DNA of 64,000 bases from Phoebastria nigripes. Taxonomy: Eukaryota > Chordata > Aves > Procellariiformes > Diomedeidae. The DNA lies in contig JAYKAV010003063.1 in NCBI GenBank assembly GCA_035582835.1, forward strand, positions 401,219-465,218. The letters are read 5' to 3'. Position numbers and translations under genes: made by a program. Within the stretch, counting starts at the first letter, position 1, and each line of letters begins with the position of its first letter. This document shows, one piece after another, positions 60,971 through 64,000 of the stretch. A model generated the notes under the pieces. The model ran no database searches and was not told where the DNA came from. It saw nothing but the letters and a program-made list of their open reading frames with translations.

Positions 60971-63900
60971 TGAATAATTCCCATGCAAAATTAGGATAAA
61001 TACTTTTAAAAATTCTATTTAAAACCTAGAAATTGAAAGAAGGATGCTGTAAAACATATGGCGGGGTGGGGGAGGAAGTAATTATCACTTGAATTCATAA
61101 TAAACATAAGATTCTATCACCATTCCAAATAGTAAAAGACTTTAAAAACGATCAACAAGTTAAACCATTGGTCAGTCTAGGTTAGATGTTTCTCCTTCAT
61201 CCATTATCAGTAGCAGATGCTTCAGGAAAAGTCACAAGCAGTGTAAGCTTGCACTAGACATATCATCCCCAGTTCCAGCAATTATCAGCTTAGAGATGTC
61301 TTGAACCAGAAATGACCTCTAAATGACTTTTTTTCAAAAGCCACTTAACATGGTGCTAATTGAAAAAGCCATGCATGCCTTGTCATTTTGTTTAAATATG
61401 TGGAAGCACTGTGATCTTAGAAGAGTTTGGGTGTGAGTTCTACAGGAAATTTTGAGCAGAAGCCCATAGAAGCATTTTCAGATGACAAAAACTGACTCCA
61501 AAAGTCNATAGCAGAAATGGTACACATGCTCATACAAGAATCAAAACATCCTGCTTCTTTGAGAGTACACCTTGCAAATGCAAAATTAAAAGGGTTTTTT
61601 TTTGGCTCAGTAAGAATTGGTGGGTATGGTCCCTGAGGTTTCTTGCAAAAGTTACTGCAGTCTCCTTCTCACTGGTTTTAGGAATGAAACTGGCCTACTA
61701 ACAGAAACAACCAGAAGCCTTCTGAAATGAGAAACCTAGATTTCTTTTAAAGAAATAATTTTTAAGTTACTTTCTATTTTGGAAATGTAAATAAATTAGG
61801 CTTTCTATTTAAGCTTATTGTTTTTCTGAATTAAATGTTTTCATGGCAGATTTTCAGGAGGAAAAACAAGCAAGCAAACAAAAAACATATGACAAAAGGA
61901 AAGGACAAAGTAACCTCTCTATTTGGTGGTGTTTCTGATCACTTCACAATGATGGAAGTTCTTAACTGATAGGCATATTTACTGTGCAGACCAAGTCCCA
62001 GAGATATGGTTTGAACCTTATCTAGTTAGGTGATGAATATATGGCCTGGTACCTCCAAACTCCAGGCACGGACAGACAGNGTGTACCTTTTTCCCAAACG
62101 AAGCATGCAAAAAGCAAGCTAATGCTTTAATAAGCCCCACTTCATTCTCTTTTTGACAGGTTTCAGGTCACTATAGTTACAAGCCATTTATTTAATCTCT
62201 TGGAGAGAGAGACCAGAAGGCCTAGCAAACAGAACATTCTTTCTTTTCCACAGAACATTAGGATAAGAATAATCAAGACAGCATTTATATCATCTTTCCT
62301 TTATATGAATGAATGACCTGTCTCATCATTGCCTCTTTGAGACATGACAGTGTTAACAACCTTCTTTCTACAGCAGAGGAAAAAGATGTGCAAATAAGTG
62401 ATGCAACTGGTCAGCAGAAAAGCCATACACTGCATTCAAAATTCTTGGATCCTGATTCCCGCAGTGATCAGCAAGAGCAGTGCTCACCACCTTTAGTTCA
62501 AACTTTTGGCCGATGGCCAAAAAACCCACCAATCTTCTTATGAAAAAGGCAACCAGCACACTATCAATGAAGACTTAATGAAGTATAAAACTGCAATGTA
62601 AATGAGAAGTGTTAATGACATCAATGGTTTAATCCTAAGCTGCTTTAATCACATACTTTTATTTTATGTAGATAACACACTAATGTACATTAGTAACTAC
62701 TCACCAGAGAGCTAAGAAAGTAAATCCTTCCAACAGCAACAGGGTTCTTACCAGCTGGCAGGAGGTGTGACTGAGGGTAAAGCTTCCAGAGCCCAAGAAA
62801 GAAATGTGTCTATAACACTTCAAAATAAATAAGCAAACAAAAAAATCTAAGACCTTTTCTAGCATCAGTGTCAAGACCCTGCAAGTTGCATCTACAAATG
62901 TTAAGATAGGCATTTATGTACCTTACTAAAAAACTCTATGTGTCTGGAATAAATGTCCTTCCCTGCAAGCGTCTTCATCATCCAAAACTCACGACAATGA
63001 AACCTCTCTTCTTTTTTCTTCCTTTTTTCTCTCTCTTTTTTTTTTTTCCCCCTCAAATGAAGCAAAAAATCTCCTTTTTTAATACCCATTCACAAATTGA
63101 TACACTCCCAAAGATATGTGGAAGCCTGCAGGGACTCATATCCAGAAGTTCTGTGGTAGGTTGGACACTATTATGTGATAAAACCTAATAAGAGGTCAAA
63201 TATTAAAGCATCTGCTCATGATGCTGCAGGTTTAATTTCATCTGTTTATTCTCACATAAGAGAATGTCTCTTCCTGTAATGAAATCACAGGTGGGTGGTC
63301 AGAGCGTGTTTCCATCAAGGAACAATCATTCAATGACTGTTCATCTCACCAGGCATGGTAGAAAAGCAAGGACATTTGCTTCTAAGTTGATTCATTTTAA
63401 ACAGGAGCAAAACTGTGTTGTTGTTATATTTTTATTTATAAATAATTAAGCTTCAACACGTTATACTGAGCATTGTGCAGGGAATACAGAAATATGCAAT
63501 GTGCTTGTACTTACATCAGGAGACCTTAAATTGAAATCAGTGCAACTAGCACCATTCATCCCACAAACTTGATCTTTCAGTCTGTTTGCTCATAGTCTTT
63601 TTCTTAAAGTAATTTTGATTCATAGCAGATAACAGTCATCCTTATTTAATCTTAAAACTAGCTGTTCTATGTCCACCTCCCTTAATAAATATTTCCCCTT
63701 ATTCTCATGTCAGTTTCTTTAAAACATCTGGCATAATCAGTGGTGTTGGCTGACCAGATGTTGACATTTTTAGGAGGAACTTTTCTTATTAATATTAAAA
63801 GTCTCTGAACTACTTTGATTCTAGAAGGAGGCAAGGAATTTTCAAACAAAAACCTTTTTATCCTTATTTTTAAGTCTTTGGCCCAGGAGGGTCCAACTGA

Positions 63901-64000
63901 TACTGGGATATCTCATTAAAAAAAAAAAAACAAAAACAAAAACCAAAAACCAAAAAACAACCAAGAAGAAACTAAAATCTATTGAGAACAAAAATAAGCA
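60971..64000. other. unique sequence, no gene recognised
   Basis: Ordinary AT-rich DNA. An A-rich (AAAAAC)n-like tract occupies 63917-63960. No coding, RNA or repeat family was identified up to the window edge. Confidence 0.4.

Noticed and set aside
1..64000. CRISPR arrays, bacterial operons, phage or tRNA/rRNA genes
   Set aside because: No regularly spaced direct repeats with unique spacers, no dense gene arrangement and no cloverleaf sequences were seen; the DNA is animal.

Overview
The window is vertebrate nuclear DNA, and the repeats point to a bird. CR1 retrotransposon copies end in the typical tandem octamer ATTCTATG. There are several solo retroviral LTRs of types common in neoavian genomes, very few MIR-like relics, no Alu or L1 elements, and AT-rich low-CpG unique sequence. 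There are no bacterial features: no operons, Shine-Dalgarno sites, IS elements, CRISPR arrays or tRNA/rRNA genes. About fifty isolated single N bases are scattered through the window, which suggests base-level masking in the assembly. I do not assign a species.

Layout. 1-78: 3' tail of a CR1. About 2.54-2.9 kb: old reverse-strand CR1. 3.7-4.7 kb: an unusual reverse-strand CR1 5' segment carrying ORF1 with one internal stop. 5.5 kb: a pentanucleotide satellite. 6.2 kb: a CR1 3' end. 6.4-14.1 kb: mostly unique DNA. 14.29-15.28 kb: a 992-bp solo LTR with 5-bp target duplications. 15.5-16.6 kb: a diverged long CR1. 16.6-28.4 kb: mostly unique DNA, with coding-like debris at 24.3-25.5 kb. 28.4-32.3 kb: the most gene-like stretch. 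32.9-33.7 kb: an old CR1 holding a 47-bp A tract. 34.9 kb: a GATA/TATA-rich array. 39.9-41.0 kb: a hexamer array, a CR1 3' end and a 36-bp LTR scar. 41.7 and 43.8-44.1 kb: old reverse CR1s. 44.94-45.51 kb: a solo LTR with perfect 5-bp duplications. 50.17-50.76 and 51.15-51.48 kb: two more LTRs. 60.7 kb: a reverse CR1 with an expanded pentamer tail. The remainder is unique intronic or intergenic DNA.

Gene content. No gene can be named with confidence. The best host-gene evidence is a chain of three plus-strand segments: 30267-30416, 31121-31199 and 32089-32251. Each has good splice signals, the reading phases match across both introns, and together they encode a Ser/Thr-containing segment, one likely membrane helix and a 50-residue tail ending in a stop. 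A possible signal-peptide exon lies upstream at 28438-28562. This is a hypothesis from sequence alone, because splice-like signals with short open frames also arise by chance in 64 kb. On the minus strand, 29272-29616 reads as a Glu/Lys/Gln-rich coding sequence broken by one stop, probably a pseudogene. Everything else supported here is transposon-derived or simple repeat.
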